Shown here: piece by piece, positions 44,382 through 52,967 of the stretch
How positions within the stretch are numbered: the stretch's first letter is position 1
Layout of the letters: every line of letters begins with the position of its first letter
Assembly (NCBI RefSeq): GCF_019670005.1
Contig: NZ_AP019784.1
Location: forward strand, 62,001-126,000
Source of the DNA: Methylomagnum ishizawai
Lineage (GTDB): Bacteria; Pseudomonadota; Gammaproteobacteria; Methylococcales; Methylococcaceae
DNA: 64,000 nt
Direction of reading: 5' to 3'
Program-made: the position numbers and the translations under genes
Notes under the pieces: model-generated
Databases searched by the model: none
The model's input: only the letters and a program-made list of their open reading frames with translations
What the model was told of the DNA's origin: nothing

Positions 44382-45134
44382 ATGGCAGCCCATCTGCTCG
44401 ATCTTCCGCCCCAGCCCTATACCGGGGAAAAGGCCAGGCTCAGCCGCGCCTTCGACTACATCATCCTGGTATTGGCCCTGTTCCTGTTCATCGGTTCCTT
44501 CCACCTGCACGTCGCCCTGACCGTGGGCGATTGGGATTTCTGGCAGGATTGGAAGGACCGGCAATGGTGGCCCCTGGTCACGCCGTTGATGATGATCACC
44601 TTCCCCGCCGCCGTGCAAGCGGTGATGTGGGAGCGCTTCCGCCTGCCGCTGGGGGCGACGCTGTGTATTGCCTGTTTGCTGATCGGCACCTGGATCACCC
44701 GCGTCTTCGCCTACCACTACTGGAATTATTTCCCGGTCAACATGGTGCTGCCCGCCACCCTGCTGCCCAGCGCCCTGGTGTTGGACGCCATCCTGATGCT
44801 GAGCAACAGCCTGACCTTCACCGCCATCTTCGGGGCTTCGGCCTTCGCCCTGCTGTTCTATCCCAGCAATTGGCCGATCTTCGCCGGGTTCCATCTGCCG
44901 GTGGAGTATGGCCACGCCCAGGTCACCGTCGCCGATTTGTTCGGCTTCCAATACATCCGCGCCGGGATGCCCGAATACCTGCGCATCATCGAACGCGGCA
45001 CCCTGCGCACCTACGGCCAGTATGCCGCGCCCTTGGCGGCGTTCTGCTCGGCCCTGTTGTGTTCGCTGATGTACGTCATCTGGTGGTACCTGGGCAAGTG
45101 GTTCGCCACCGTGCGCTTCTTGAAAAAAATCTGA
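44382..45134 (+). CDS. pxmA: Particulate monooxygenase-type subunit A (PxmA)
   Basis: 250 residues, the PmoA/AmoA length. The family signature VGDWDFWQDWKDRQWWPLVTP is at about 47-67, WERFRLPLGAT follows, and LFYPSNWPIFAGFHLPVEYG and GTLRTYGQYAAP mark the later conserved loops. About seven hydrophobic segments place it in the (intracytoplasmic) membrane. It is clearly divergent from canonical methanotroph PmoA at many positions (LVTPLMMITFPAAVQAVMWE), and the gene precedes B and C, the order of pxmABC operons. AAGGAG stands 9 bases before the ATG. Substrate is unproven for this family; roles in methane oxidation under low oxygen or denitrifying conditions have been proposed. Confidence 0.93.
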   Translation: MAAHLLDLPPQPYTGEKARLSRAFDYIILVLALFLFIGSFHLHVALTVGDWDFWQDWKDRQWWPLVTPLMMITFPAAVQAVMWERFRLPLGATLCIACLLIGTWITRVFAYHYWNYFPVNMVLPATLLPSALVLDAILMLSNSLTFTAIFGASAFALLFYPSNWPIFAGFHLPVEYGHAQVTVADLFGFQYIRAGMPEYLRIIERGTLRTYGQYAAPLAAFCSALLCSLMYVIWWYLGKWFATVRFLKKI

Positions 45135-45149
45135 AGGGAGGAATCGACG

Positions 45150-46367
45150 ATGCTCAAGACATTGGCAAAACGCTTGTGCGTGCCGGGGCTGTTGCTGGCC
45201 GGAATTTCGACCGCCTGCGCCCATGGCGAGAAGGCCCTGGAACCCTTCATCCGTACCCGCACCATCCAATGGTACGACGTGGCCTGGTCGGACCCGAAGG
45301 TCAAGGTCAACGACGAAGTGACCGTGACCGGGCGCTTCCATGTGGCGGAGGACTGGCCGGTCGGGGTGCCCAAGCCGGAGGCGGCGTTCCTCAACATGTC
45401 CGCGCCGGGGCCGGTGTTCATCCGCACCGAACGCAGCCTGAACGGCCAGCCCTGGATCAATTCGGTGGCGCTCAAACCGGGCGGCGATTACGAATTCAAA
45501 GTGGTGCTGAAGGCCCGGATGCCGGGGCGCTACCACCTCCATCCGTTCTTCAACCTGCGCGACGCCGGCCCTGTGACCGGGCCGGGGCAATGGATCGAGG
45601 TCGGCGGCGCGGCGGCGGATTTCAGCAACCGGGTCACCACCCTGACCGGCGAGACCATCGACATGGAAAGCTTCGGCCTCGCCAACGGCGTGCTCTGGCA
45701 TGGCTTCTGGATGGCGGCGGGTTTGGCTTGGCTGTTGTGGTGGGTGCGGCGGCCTTTGTTCCTGCCGCGCTATAAGCAGGTGGAAGCGGGCCGGGAAGAA
45801 GGCTTGGTGACCCCGCTGGACCGCAATTTGGCCAAGGCCATCCTGGTGGCGGTGCCGGTGGTGGTGCTGGGGGCCAACGCCCTGGCCCAGAGCCGCTATC
45901 CCAGCGCGATTCCCTTGCAGGCGGCCCTGGATCGGATCGAGCCTTTGCCGCCGCAAGTGAATACCGGCGCGGTCGAGGTCAAGCTGCGCAAAGGGGAATA
46001 CCGCATCGCCCGGCGCGAAATGGTCCTCAGCGCCGAAATCCACAACCGCGGCACCCAGCCCGTCCGGGTCGGCGAATTCACGACCGCCAATCTGCGCTTC
46101 CTCGATCCCCAGGTCGTCGGCGCGGTGGATGCCGACAGCCTCACGGCCCCGCACGGCCTGAGCGTGGACCTACCCGCGCCGATCCAGCCCGGCGAAACCC
46201 GGCAACTGCGGATCACGGCCAGCGACGCCGGCTGGGAAACCGAAAAGCTCGATGGACTGATCCGCGATGCCGATAGCCGTCTGGGCGGCCTGTTGTTCCT
46301 CTACGCGGAGGACGGCCAGCGCCATGTCGCCAGCGTGTCGGCGGCGGTGATCCCGCGTTTCGATTGA
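45150..46367 (+). CDS. pxmB: Particulate monooxygenase-type subunit B (PxmB)
   Basis: 405 residues: cleavable signal peptide ending TACA-24, N-terminal cupredoxin domain, two membrane helices (about 182-202 and 229-248) and a C-terminal cupredoxin domain, as in PmoB. The CuB ligands of Methylococcus PmoB (H33, H137, H139) are matched by H25, the first mature residue in HGEKALEPFIRTRTIQWYD, and by H129 and H131 in GRYHLHPFFN. The copper site therefore looks intact. GGGAGG precedes the start, 15 bases after pxmA. The protein faces the periplasm or intracytoplasmic lumen. Confidence 0.94.
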   Translation: MLKTLAKRLCVPGLLLAGISTACAHGEKALEPFIRTRTIQWYDVAWSDPKVKVNDEVTVTGRFHVAEDWPVGVPKPEAAFLNMSAPGPVFIRTERSLNGQPWINSVALKPGGDYEFKVVLKARMPGRYHLHPFFNLRDAGPVTGPGQWIEVGGAAADFSNRVTTLTGETIDMESFGLANGVLWHGFWMAAGLAWLLWWVRRPLFLPRYKQVEAGREEGLVTPLDRNLAKAILVAVPVVVLGANALAQSRYPSAIPLQAALDRIEPLPPQVNTGAVEVKLRKGEYRIARREMVLSAEIHNRGTQPVRVGEFTTANLRFLDPQVVGAVDADSLTAPHGLSVDLPAPIQPGETRQLRITASDAGWETEKLDGLIRDADSRLGGLLFLYAEDGQRHVASVSAAVIPRFD

Positions 46368-46407
46368 AGCCGTTCCCCAAACCCACCCAACCCCATCAGG
46401 CAAACCC

Positions 46408-47193
46408 ATGGCTATCAGTACCTCCAGTACCTCCGAAATCCTTCCGGCCCGCCCGGCAACCCCAACCCGGCTGCCCTGGTATCTACTCGACCTCTATAAA
46501 TACCTGGGGGCTTTCGCCTTCCTGACCACGGTTTACACCGGCCTGCGCCTCTATCAAGGGGCCCATGCCGTCGCCACCGGACTGGATTCCACCTTGCCCG
46601 AATACGATATTTACTGGATGCGGCTGTTCTATGTGGAGGTCGTGGCGCTCTTGGCCGCCGCCGCCGGGCTGTGGGGCCATCTTTGGCTCACCCGCGACCG
46701 GAACCTCGAAGCCTTGCCCCCCAAGGATGAACTGCGCCGTTGGTTCGCCCTGACCATGTGGATCAGCATCTACACCTTCGCCGTCTACTGGGCCGGGAGC
46801 TATTTCGCCGAGCAGGACAATTCCTGGCACCAGGTGGTGCTGCGCGACACCCCGTTCACGGCCAACCACATCGTGGTGTTTTATTTTTGCTTCCCCATGT
46901 ACATCATGCTGGGTGGCGCGGCTTGGCTGTATGCCCGGACCCGCCTGCCGCAGTATGCGCGGGAAGTGTCCTTGCCGCTGACCCTGGCGGTGTTCGGCCC
47001 CTTCATGATCCTGGTCAGCGTGGGCTTCAACGAATGGGGCCATACCTTCTGGTTCCGCGAGGAGTTCTTCGCCGCGCCCATCCATTATGGCTTCGTGGTC
47101 GGCGTGTGGTTCGCGCTGGGGGTGGGCGGCATCCTGTTGCAAGCCTGCGCCCGCATGACCGCCTTGCTGGATGCCATCGAAGATGCGCCGTAG
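46408..47193 (+). CDS. pxmC: Particulate monooxygenase-type subunit C (PxmC)
   Basis: 261 residues, about six transmembrane helices. The metal-binding pattern of PmoC, Asp-X3-His-X12-His (D156, H160, H173 in M. capsulatus), is present as D137, H141 and H154 in EQDNSWHQVVLRDTPFTANH. Other conserved parts are LWLTRDRNLEALPPKDELRRWF and NEWGHTFWFREEFFAAPIHYGFV. Its position as last gene, rather than first as in pmoCAB, identifies the pxm arrangement. The next gene (MFS) overlaps its end, so the operon may extend further. Confidence 0.94.
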   Translation: MAISTSSTSEILPARPATPTRLPWYLLDLYKYLGAFAFLTTVYTGLRLYQGAHAVATGLDSTLPEYDIYWMRLFYVEVVALLAAAAGLWGHLWLTRDRNLEALPPKDELRRWFALTMWISIYTFAVYWAGSYFAEQDNSWHQVVLRDTPFTANHIVVFYFCFPMYIMLGGAAWLYARTRLPQYAREVSLPLTLAVFGPFMILVSVGFNEWGHTFWFREEFFAAPIHYGFVVGVWFALGVGGILLQACARMTALLDAIEDAP

Positions 47194-48469
47194 CCGTGGA
47201 CGCAAGCGGGGAACGCCCCCGCTGCCCCTGCGCAAGCCGGGCAACACGGGGCCGCACCATGCCTGGACCATCCTGGCGGTGTGCTTCGTGGTCCTGTTGA
47301 TGGCGGCGGTGGCCCGTTCGGTGCCGGGTATCGTCCTGGTGTCGCTGGAACGCGAGTTCGGCTGGAGCCGCGAATCCATCACCCTGGCGGTGTCGGTCAA
47401 TATGCTGTTGTTCGGCTTGGCCGGTCCCTTCCTGGGGCGGTGGATGGATCTGTACGGGCCGCGCCGCATCGCCCTGTGGACCTTGGGTTTGCTCGCCCTG
47501 GGCACCGCCGGAACCTTGTGGATGCGCGAGCCTTGGCACATGTTGCTGCTGTGGGGCGGCGTGGTCGGGCTGGGTTCGGGCGGGCCTTCGATGATCCTGG
47601 GGGCGGCGGTGGCGAACCGCTGGTTCGTGGCCCGGCGCGGCTTGGCCTTGGGGATACTGGGCGCGGCCATGTCGGCGGGGCAGTTGGTCTTCACCCCGTT
47701 CCTGATGCGCTTGACCCTGGAGCAAGGCTGGCGGGCGGCGGCGCTGTTCGTGGCCGTGGCCTTGGGAGCGGTGGTGTGGCCCTTGGCCTGGGCTTTCCTG
47801 CGCGACGATCCGGGAGCGCTAGGACTCAGGCCCTACGGTGCCGACGGTCCCGCCACCGCGCCCCAACGCCCCGATCCCAGACCGATGCGGGCGGCCTTGC
47901 GTAGCCCGCTGTTCTGGCTGCTGGCCCTGAGCTTCGGCATTTGTGGCCTGACCACCTCGGGGCTGTTCCAAACCCATTTGATCGCCCATGGCGTCGAACA
48001 TGGCTTCCCCGAGATGACCCTGGCCGCCTCGCTGGGCGTGATGGGCGCGGCGGATATGGTCGGCACGGTCGCCTCGGGCTGGATTTGCGACCGCTTCGGG
48101 GCGCGCTTGCCCTTGGCCGGTTATTACCTGCTGCGCGGGGCGTCTTTGCTGGCCCTGCCCTGGGTGGATTCCACCGGGGAATTGCTGGCGTTCTCGGTGG
48201 TGTACGGGCTGAACTGGCTGTCCACCGTGCCCGCGACCTCGGCCCTGGCGGCGGATGGCTTCGGGCGGCGCAACGTCGGCGTGGTGTTCGGCTGGATCTT
48301 CTTCGCGCACCAGGCCGGGGCCGCCCTCGCCGCCTATGGCGCGAGTTATCTGCGGGCGCAGTTCGGCGATTATCTCCCGGTGTTCGCCTTGGCCGGGGTG
48401 CTGGCCTGGCTCGGCACGGGGTTGATCCTCTGCCTCAGGCCGGACGGGGCGGCCCCGGTCCGCGCTTGA
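47183..48469 (+). CDS. Major facilitator superfamily transporter (OFA/monocarboxylate-like)
   Basis: About 428 residues with 12 hydrophobic segments. After a basic N-terminus comes WTILAVCFVVLLMAAVARSVPGIVLVSLEREFGWSRESITLAVS, the typical start of OFA/monocarboxylate-porter-like MFS proteins, then the loop GRWMDLYGPRR, a form of the MFS motif A. It overlaps pxmC by 11 bases (ATG at 47183; an ATG at 47171 is also possible), so it is probably translated from the pxm transcript. A transported small acid is inferred from the subfamily only. The link to pxm may be regulatory or chance. Confidence 0.88.
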   Translation: MRRSRGRKRGTPPLPLRKPGNTGPHHAWTILAVCFVVLLMAAVARSVPGIVLVSLEREFGWSRESITLAVSVNMLLFGLAGPFLGRWMDLYGPRRIALWTLGLLALGTAGTLWMREPWHMLLLWGGVVGLGSGGPSMILGAAVANRWFVARRGLALGILGAAMSAGQLVFTPFLMRLTLEQGWRAAALFVAVALGAVVWPLAWAFLRDDPGALGLRPYGADGPATAPQRPDPRPMRAALRSPLFWLLALSFGICGLTTSGLFQTHLIAHGVEHGFPEMTLAASLGVMGAADMVGTVASGWICDRFGARLPLAGYYLLRGASLLALPWVDSTGELLAFSVVYGLNWLSTVPATSALAADGFGRRNVGVVFGWIFFAHQAGAALAAYGASYLRAQFGDYLPVFALAGVLAWLGTGLILCLRPDGAAPVRA

Positions 48470-48553
48470 ATTTCCCCGCCAAGATTCCCATCGGCCGCCG
48501 GATGGTTTACCTTTCCGCCCGTTGGCCTGGACCCGATCACGAGGAATACCGCC

Positions 48554-49204
48554 ATGTCCCTGGAATTCTATTACCTGTCCGGTTCGCCCTTCGCCTGGAA
48601 AGTCTGGCTGGCGCTGGAGCACAAGCGCATTCCCTACACGCTCCGCCTGATGAGCGTCGATGCGGGCGACCTGAAAACGCCCGCCTACCGGGCCATCAAC
48701 CCCCACGGCAAGGTGCCCGCCATCGTCCATGACGGCTTCGTGCTGTACGAATCCTCCGCCATCGTGGAGTACCTGGAAGAGGCGTTCCCGCAGTCCGGCC
48801 CGCCGCTCTGGCCCGCCGATCCGCAATTGCGGGCCGTCGGGCGGCGGCTGGCGGCGGAGGCCGAAGGTTTCCTCTATCCGCCGATCCGCCAGGTGTTCGA
48901 GCAACTGGTGCTGCGCCAGGACGGCCCGCCCGACGAGGCGGTGCTGGCCAAGGCCCGCGCCATCGCGGGCAAGAAGATGGCGCTGCTGGCGGAATCGCTG
49001 CGGGGGCCGTTTTTCCTGGGCGACCTGCCGACCCTCGCCGACTACGCGGTGTATCCCTTGACCGCCCTGCTGGTCCGGCTGGGGACCCGCCGCCCGGACC
49101 TGGACTTGGCGGGGGCGATTCCCCCGGGGTTGGCGGACTGGCGGACGCGGATGGAAGCCCTGCCCTATCTCGACGCCACCTGGCCGCCCCATTGGCGCGG
49201 ATGA
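48554..49204 (+). CDS. Glutathione S-transferase family protein
   Basis: 216 residues. N-terminal thioredoxin-like domain (LEFYYLSGSPFAWKVWLALEHKRIPYTLRLM, NPHGKVPAIVHDGFVLYESSAIVEYLEE; the ESSAI motif is the glutathione gamma-glutamyl site), then an all-helical C-terminal domain (GDLPTLADYAVYPL). The serine in GSPFAWKV is the likely thiolate-stabilising residue. Cytoplasmic. GAGGAATACCGCC precedes the ATG. Substrate unknown. Confidence 0.9.
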   Translation: MSLEFYYLSGSPFAWKVWLALEHKRIPYTLRLMSVDAGDLKTPAYRAINPHGKVPAIVHDGFVLYESSAIVEYLEEAFPQSGPPLWPADPQLRAVGRRLAAEAEGFLYPPIRQVFEQLVLRQDGPPDEAVLAKARAIAGKKMALLAESLRGPFFLGDLPTLADYAVYPLTALLVRLGTRRPDLDLAGAIPPGLADWRTRMEALPYLDATWPPHWRG

Positions 49205-49558
49205 GGACCGTGCCCTTGGTGGGGGTTCCACCCGATCCCGGGCTTGCAAGGACGAACGCTGATTGGACACAAAGCGGCCGCGCATCCTCGTGACCGCGTC
49301 CCTGCCTGCATAAATTCGCGAACGGCCACTCCCCGGCCTTTGCGGTCATGGTTCGGCTCCCGAAAGCCGCCGTTCGAGGATGACCGTTTTCCCCAGATCG
49401 TTTGCCAAATCCCGCCAGGGCTTGCCGGGTGCGGCCCCCCGTTTCCCTGGGGTGGTCGCCTGCTTCGACCGAATTGATTGCCGACCGGCCCGCTACCGTG
49501 CTGGAATGGGCGAGGCCCACGCCATCAACACAACGCCTCGACACCCTTTGGAGAAACA
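49205..49558. other. Intergenic region, nothing recognised
   Basis: 354 bases between the GST and SulP genes. No credible frame, RNA or repeat was found. It should hold the SulP promoter. Confidence 0.5.
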
Positions 49559-51187
49559 ATGACAAACCCTTCAGCACGGAATTCCGTCCGGCATACGGGC
49601 CTGGATGGACTCAAGGCCCACTGGCGCCAGGATATCGCCGCCGGTTTCCTGGTCTTCCTCATCGCCTTGCCGCTCTGCCTGGGGGTGGCCGTGGCCTCCG
49701 GATTCCCGCCCATGGCGGGCATCCTGTCCGCCATCATCGGCGGCTTGCTGGTGTCCCGCATCAACGGCTCCCATGTCACCATCACCGGCCCCGCCGCCGG
49801 CTTGATCGTGGTGATCCTCGCGGCGGTGCAATCCCTGGGGCAAGGCGACGCCCTGGCCGGATACCGCCATACCCTGGCGGTCATCGTGGTGTCCGGCGTG
49901 CTGCAAGCGCTGTTGGGCTATTTCAGGGCGGGACGTTGGGCGGCGGTTTTTCCCGCCTCGGTGGTACACGGCATGTTGGCGGCCATCGGCGTCATCATCA
50001 TGGTCAAGCAGATTCCGGTGATGGTGGGTGTGAAGATCGCCGGGGGCGGGGTGTTATCCAATATCGCCCAGCTTCCCCACGCCTTGGCTTTCTTAGTGCC
50101 GCAAGCCGCCCTCGTCTCGCTGGCGGCCTGGGCGATCCTGATCGGCTGGCCCCTGCTGCGGAACTCCCCGTTCAATAAAATCCCGGCCCCGCTCCTGGTC
50201 GTCGTTTCCGGTATGGTCCTGGGCCGGATGTCCGGTTTGGACCACCTGGTGCCGGGGGGGGATTTCATCGCGCCCAAGGATGTGATCCTCGGCCCGGATT
50301 TCCTGGTGTCGATTCCCGCCAGCCTTTCGGCCAGCCTGTATTTTCCCGATTTCTCCAAGATTTCCACCCCCGCCTTTTGGGAAAGCGTGGTGGCCATCAC
50401 CCTGGTGGGCAGCTTGGAAACCCTGCTCAGCGCGGCGGCGGTGGACAAACTCGATCCCGAAAAGCGCTCTTCCAACCTGAACCGGGATTTGTTGGCGGTG
50501 GGGGTCGGGAACACGCTGGCGGGGTGGATCGGCGGCTTGCCGATGATCGCCGAAATCGTCCGCAGTTCCGCCAATATCGACCACGGTGCCCGGACCGGCT
50601 GGTCCAATTTCTTCCACGGCGCGTTTTTGCTGCTGTTCGTGGTGGCCCTGCCCGGCCTGATCGGCACCATTCCCCTGGCTTCCCTGGCCACGCTCTTGGT
50701 CTACACCGGGTTCCGGCTGGCCTCGCCCGCCGGTTTCGCCAGGACCCTCGATTTGGGCCGGGAACAATTGGCTTTGTTCGTCATCACCCTCGTGGGCGTG
50801 CTCGCCACCAATCTATTGGCGGGGGTCGTGATCGGCATCGCCGCCAAGCTGCTGTTCCATATCGGGCGGGGCGTGCCGCTGCGCAACCTGCTGGCGATCT
50901 CCTACCGGGTGGAACATCCGGCCCCCGGCACCTGTGTCATCCGGGTGGCGGGGTCGGCGATTTTTTCCAACTTCCTCTCCCTCAAGAGCGAGTTGGCGGA
51001 CCTGCCGCACGGCAAGACGGTGATCTTCGACTTGTCCGACGCCTACCTGATCGACCATACGGTGATGGAGTTCATCGACCGCTTCCGCGCCGACCGCCTG
51101 GCGCACGGTGGCTATTGTGAAATCCATGGTTTGGCCGACCACGTGGCCTATGGCGAACACGCGCTGTCGGCCCGCATCAATCCGTAA
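49559..51187 (+). CDS. SulP family anion transporter
   Basis: 542 residues: a membrane domain of about 10-14 helices (DIAAGFLVFLIALPLCLGVAVASGFPP is the family start, NGSHVTITGPAAGLIVVILA the substrate-site region) and a C-terminal STAS domain (about 440-535, KTVIFDLSDAYLIDHTVMEFIDRF). GGAG stands 5 bases before the ATG. SulP members carry sulfate, bicarbonate or other anions. The N-terminal sequence resembles the bicarbonate/unknown-anion type more than classical sulfate permeases, but this is a judgement by eye. It is followed by a repeat protein and a one-helix protein on the same strand. Confidence 0.9.
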   Translation: MTNPSARNSVRHTGLDGLKAHWRQDIAAGFLVFLIALPLCLGVAVASGFPPMAGILSAIIGGLLVSRINGSHVTITGPAAGLIVVILAAVQSLGQGDALAGYRHTLAVIVVSGVLQALLGYFRAGRWAAVFPASVVHGMLAAIGVIIMVKQIPVMVGVKIAGGGVLSNIAQLPHALAFLVPQAALVSLAAWAILIGWPLLRNSPFNKIPAPLLVVVSGMVLGRMSGLDHLVPGGDFIAPKDVILGPDFLVSIPASLSASLYFPDFSKISTPAFWESVVAITLVGSLETLLSAAAVDKLDPEKRSSNLNRDLLAVGVGNTLAGWIGGLPMIAEIVRSSANIDHGARTGWSNFFHGAFLLLFVVALPGLIGTIPLASLATLLVYTGFRLASPAGFARTLDLGREQLALFVITLVGVLATNLLAGVVIGIAAKLLFHIGRGVPLRNLLAISYRVEHPAPGTCVIRVAGSAIFSNFLSLKSELADLPHGKTVIFDLSDAYLIDHTVMEFIDRFRADRLAHGGYCEIHGLADHVAYGEHALSARINP

Positions 51188-51525
51188 TGGGGGCATCGCC
51201 AGGGGCGGAGCTATCGGCGGCGCGGTATCCGGGTGGGCCGTTCCCTGGCCGGTCAAACCGCCGCTAGGGCGGTTCCCGGAAGGACTGGGACAACCGCCGG
51301 GCGATCTGGTCGACCATCGATCCCGTCCGCTCTTCCCGTAGCGGATCCGCGTGGATTCGCACGGTCTCGATCCGGTGGAAACCCACTGCCGGGACTGCCG
51401 GGGCCGGGAGCGGCGGGTTTTCGCCCGGTCCGGCCTGTCCATCGCGCGGTGATTCTGGACGTGTCCATCTGGATGCCGCACAATCCCCCCGCCTTTTCAC
51501 AACTACCGAGAGAGGAACCCCCATA
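51188..51525. other. Intergenic region with a possible 40-codon minus-strand frame
   Basis: 338 bases. A minus-strand frame ending at 51264 reads GFHRIETVRIHADPLREERT and then MVDQIARRLSQSFREPP with coding-like codons, beginning at a GTG near 51383, but it has no ribosome site. It may be a gene remnant. Nothing else was recognised. Confidence 0.35.
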
Positions 51526-51915
51526 ATGAGCGGATTACTGCACAGGCTTTTCAACGCCACCCCCCCGGCCCAGAAGAATCCGGCCCTCCAAGCAGCGCCG
51601 GCTCCCGCCCCCGCCTTCCAGGCCACCCCCGGCCTGACCAAGGTCGAGGCCTATTTGGAGCGGTTGGCGGCGGAACCGGCCCCGGCCACCGGTGTGGCGA
51701 AGTACCTGGTCAAGGTGGAACGGGACGATTTCAACCGCCGCAACCGGCCCCAGCCGCCGACCGGGGTGGACCGCTACCTGTCTTCCCAGCGGCAAGTGGC
51801 CCGCCCCGCTCCCCGCCAGGGTCCGACCGGCGTCCAACAATACCTGGACACGCTGGCCGCTTCGATCAAGAAGCCGACCGGCGTCCAGAGATACCTGGAC
51901 GCGCTGGCCGCCTAA
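51526..51915 (+). CDS. T-G-V-x-x-Y-L repeat protein of unknown function
   Basis: 129 residues, no signal peptide or membrane helix. Five copies of a seven-residue motif are spaced through a Pro/Ala/Arg-rich, probably disordered chain: TKVEAYL (38-44), TGVAKYL (55-61), TGVDRYL (79-85), TGVQQYL (101-107) and TGVQRYL (118-124), three followed by an ERLAA/DTLAA/DALAA helix end. Repeated short linear motifs in a disordered chain usually dock several copies of one partner. GAGAGAGGAACCC precedes the ATG. The neighbours are a SulP transporter upstream and a small membrane protein downstream. I do not recognise the family. Confidence 0.8.
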   Translation: MSGLLHRLFNATPPAQKNPALQAAPAPAPAFQATPGLTKVEAYLERLAAEPAPATGVAKYLVKVERDDFNRRNRPQPPTGVDRYLSSQRQVARPAPRQGPTGVQQYLDTLAASIKKPTGVQRYLDALAA

Positions 51916-52140
51916 TTCCCGCGGGACGGGCCGGGGCCGGGATAAATCCCGGCCGTCCGCCGTCTATGGATCATGGCCCGTCCGGATGGGCGCGGCTCCG
52001 GGGTTTCCGTCCGGGGCCGCCGCGTCCGGGGCCGGTGCCATCCACTCGGCCGCAAAGGCCGGCCGCCTGTTCCCCGGCGGGGGAACGCCATCGCGATGGA
52101 CCGCGCCGGGCGCTATGCCCGGAACCCCAGGAGAGGGAAG

Positions 52141-52344
52141 ATGCCACAGAATACCACCCAGAATCCCCACGATTCCGCCACCGCCTTTCCCTGGCTCTGG
52201 AACCGGCTACGGGAAAAAAGCACCTGGAGCGGCCTGAGCCTGGTGGTGATTTGCCTGCTGGTCCTGTTCGGCCTGCCCATCGTCAAGATGTTGGCCTGGC
52301 TGGGACTGGCCTACGGCGTCTACACCATGTTCACCGCCGGTTAG
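52141..52344 (+). CDS. Small membrane protein
   Basis: 67 residues with a polar N-terminus (about 1-28, ending RLREKSTW) and one or two hydrophobic segments at 30-63 (SLVVICLLVLFGLPIVKMLAWLGLAYGVYTMF). The start is decided by GGAGAGGGAAG directly upstream. It lies 226 bases after the repeat protein on the same strand and may belong with it and SulP. Function unknown. Confidence 0.65.
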   Translation: MPQNTTQNPHDSATAFPWLWNRLREKSTWSGLSLVVICLLVLFGLPIVKMLAWLGLAYGVYTMFTAG

Positions 52345-52350
52345 CGGGCG

Positions 52351-52863
52351 CTATTCCAGGGCCGGATCGCTGAAGTCCAGGTCGCCGGCGCGGGTTTCCA
52401 GGGCCTCGGCGACCCAGCGGCGGACATCCGCCATGAAGGCGTTGCCGGGGGGTTCGTCATACAGTTCCCAAATCCGGTTGCGGTGCGCCCGCCGCAATTG
52501 GTGGCGGCGCGATTCGATGGCCCGGCGCAGCCAGGGCGGCAGGTTGGCCCGGATCAAGGGGATGGAGAGCAAGGGCGCGCCCTCGTATTCGTCGTCCTTG
52601 AGCAGGTAGACGGGGGCCGGCCCGAGTTCGCCCGCGAGATAGGCCATGGGGGTCCGCGTCAGGAAATATTTATCGGGCCAGACGAAGGGCAACCGGGGCG
52701 TGGTGGGTTGCCAGAGGAATCCGATCCAGTAGCTGAGTTGCCCGTCCATGGGCGCGTCCTGCCGACCGGGAGCCGGCGCGGTGACGCGGATCAAGGCCGC
52801 GCACCAACTGCGCGGGGTCCAGGATGCCACGGTGTTGAGGGGGAGGTCTGGAGTGTGGGTCAT
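52351..52863 (-). CDS. Hypothetical cytoplasmic protein
   Basis: 170 residues, no signal or membrane helix. It is Trp- and Arg-rich with stretches such as LSYWIGFLWQPTTPRLPFVWPDKYFL, VYLLKDDEYEGAPLLSIPLI and RRHQLRRAHRNRIWELYDEPPGNAFM. I recognise no family. It is convergent with the small membrane protein, 6 bases away. Codon use matches its neighbours, supporting a real gene. Confidence 0.65.
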   Translation of the reverse strand: MTHTPDLPLNTVASWTPRSWCAALIRVTAPAPGRQDAPMDGQLSYWIGFLWQPTTPRLPFVWPDKYFLTRTPMAYLAGELGPAPVYLLKDDEYEGAPLLSIPLIRANLPPWLRRAIESRRHQLRRAHRNRIWELYDEPPGNAFMADVRRWVAEALETRAGDLDFSDPALE

Positions 52864-52967
52864 GGGGGTTTTCCGGCGGATGGATGGGATGGGTTTCCTT
52901 GAAGTGTAGCGCCCCATCCGCCCATGGGTCCGGTGGACCGCGAATCCCGCCGGACGGGATGGAAAAA

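Noticed and set aside
44382-47193. Canonical pmoCAB or amoCAB operon
   Set aside because: Gene order is A-B-C and the A subunit differs at many positions conserved in PmoA; pxmABC fits better.
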